NCBI RefSeq assembly: GCF_027789125.1
Contig: NZ_JAQFVF010000049.1
Coordinates: 1-60,259, forward strand
Reading direction: 5' to 3'
Origin: Paenibacillus aestuarii
Lineage (GTDB): Bacteria > Bacillota > Bacilli > Paenibacillales > NBRC-103111
Length of the DNA: 60,259 nucleotides
The translations under genes were made by a program, and so were the position numbers. Below the pieces are notes generated by a model that was given only the letters and a program-made list of their open reading frames with translations, was not told the origin of the DNA and ran no database searches. This document shows, in pieces, positions 60,101 through 60,259 of this stretch (within the stretch, counting starts at the first letter, position 1; every line of letters begins with the position of its first letter).

Positions 60101-60175
60101 GAATCAAGGCTTGCACCCTGAAAACTAGATACGAAACTTGCGTAAAGTGTGTTGCTTCTTTATTAAGAAGCTTTT
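60101..60175 (-). other. 23S-5S spacer
   Basis: A 75-base spacer with the element CTGAAAACTAGATACGAAAC (minus strand, near 60110-60137) that resembles the leader element before 16S. A CTTCTTAATAAAGAAG-type inverted repeat lies beside the 23S end (about 60154-60170). No tRNA is present. Confidence 0.6.
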
Positions 60176-60259
60176 GGTTAAGCCCTCGACCGATTAGTAT
60201 TCGTCAGCTCCATACATTGCTGCACTTCCACCTCGAACCTATCAACCTCGTCGTCTACA
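60176..60259 (-). rRNA. rrl: 23S rRNA, 3' end only (partial)
   Basis: The last 84 bases of 23S: the reverse complement ends GACGAATACTAATCGGTCGA followed by GGGCTTAACC, matching the Firmicute 23S 3' terminus. The gene continues beyond the right edge. Confidence 0.95.

Noticed and set aside
59916..60116. Open frame across the 5S gene
   Set aside because: It lies on rRNA sequence and its terminator; not protein-coding.
1..60259. tRNA genes, insertion sequences, CRISPR arrays or prophage remnants
   Set aside because: No cloverleaf-like sequence with CCA/TPsiC-type motifs, no transposase, no regular repeats and no phage proteins were seen; composition is even across the window.

Overview
The window is a chromosomal core region of a spore-forming Firmicute, most likely Paenibacillus or a close relative. 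Three things support this: the 5S and 16S sequences have Paenibacillus-type ends, the proteins are of Bacilli type, and the block of translation, transcription, sporulation and Clp stress genes follows the Bacillus subtilis origin-proximal order with a few extra genes. The genus is an inference from memory of protein and rRNA sequences, not from a search. Almost everything is on the minus strand, so the text below reads from right (60 kb) to left (1). Only pdaB, gerD and one uncharacterised gene (51048-51443) are on the plus strand. The block lies between two co-oriented rRNA operons: the 3' end of 23S plus a complete 5S at the right edge, and the promoter, leader and first bases of the next 16S at the left edge. 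Region 1 (59.8-43 kb) starts with the stress operon ctsR-mcsA-mcsB-clpC, behind a sigma-A promoter carrying a clear CtsR operator. It continues with radA, disA, pssA, the plus-strand orphan gene, the membrane PIN/TRAM gene yacL, ispD-ispF, gltX, a T-box-controlled cysE-cysS-mrnC-rlmB-rae1 operon, and sigH. Region 2 (42-25 kb) is the RNA polymerase and str region: rpmG-secE-nusG, rplK-rplA with two RNA elements resembling the 23S rRNA L1 site, an L10-leader-controlled rplJ-rplL, an rRNA-methyltransferase-like gene, rpoB-rpoC, then a fresh promoter driving rplGB(ybxF)-rpsL-rpsG-fusA-tuf. Region 3 (25-8 kb) is the S10-spc-alpha superoperon from rpsJ to rplQ, including secY, adk, map, a KOW protein, infA and rpmJ, followed by truA and the rplM-rpsI pair with its own leader. 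Region 4 (8-0.3 kb) is accessory and sporulation: sulfate assimilation (cysH-sat), then cwlD (cortex), salA/mrp, gerD (germination), kbaA (sporulation signalling), pdaB (cortex), a SpoIIM-like membrane protein and a small conserved-looking ORF beside the 16S promoter. Functionally the window joins ribosome and RNA polymerase synthesis, controlled by autogenous leaders, to protein quality control, genome-integrity signalling by c-di-AMP, cysteine and isoprenoid supply, and the sigma-H entry into sporulation. Promoters of sigma-E and sigma-G type precede the late sporulation genes. Most genes were recognised from their protein sequence and gene order. Start sites were re-chosen by ribosome binding site and family N-terminus where the longest reading frame was too long. 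I saw no mobile elements, CRISPR arrays, tRNA genes or broken genes.
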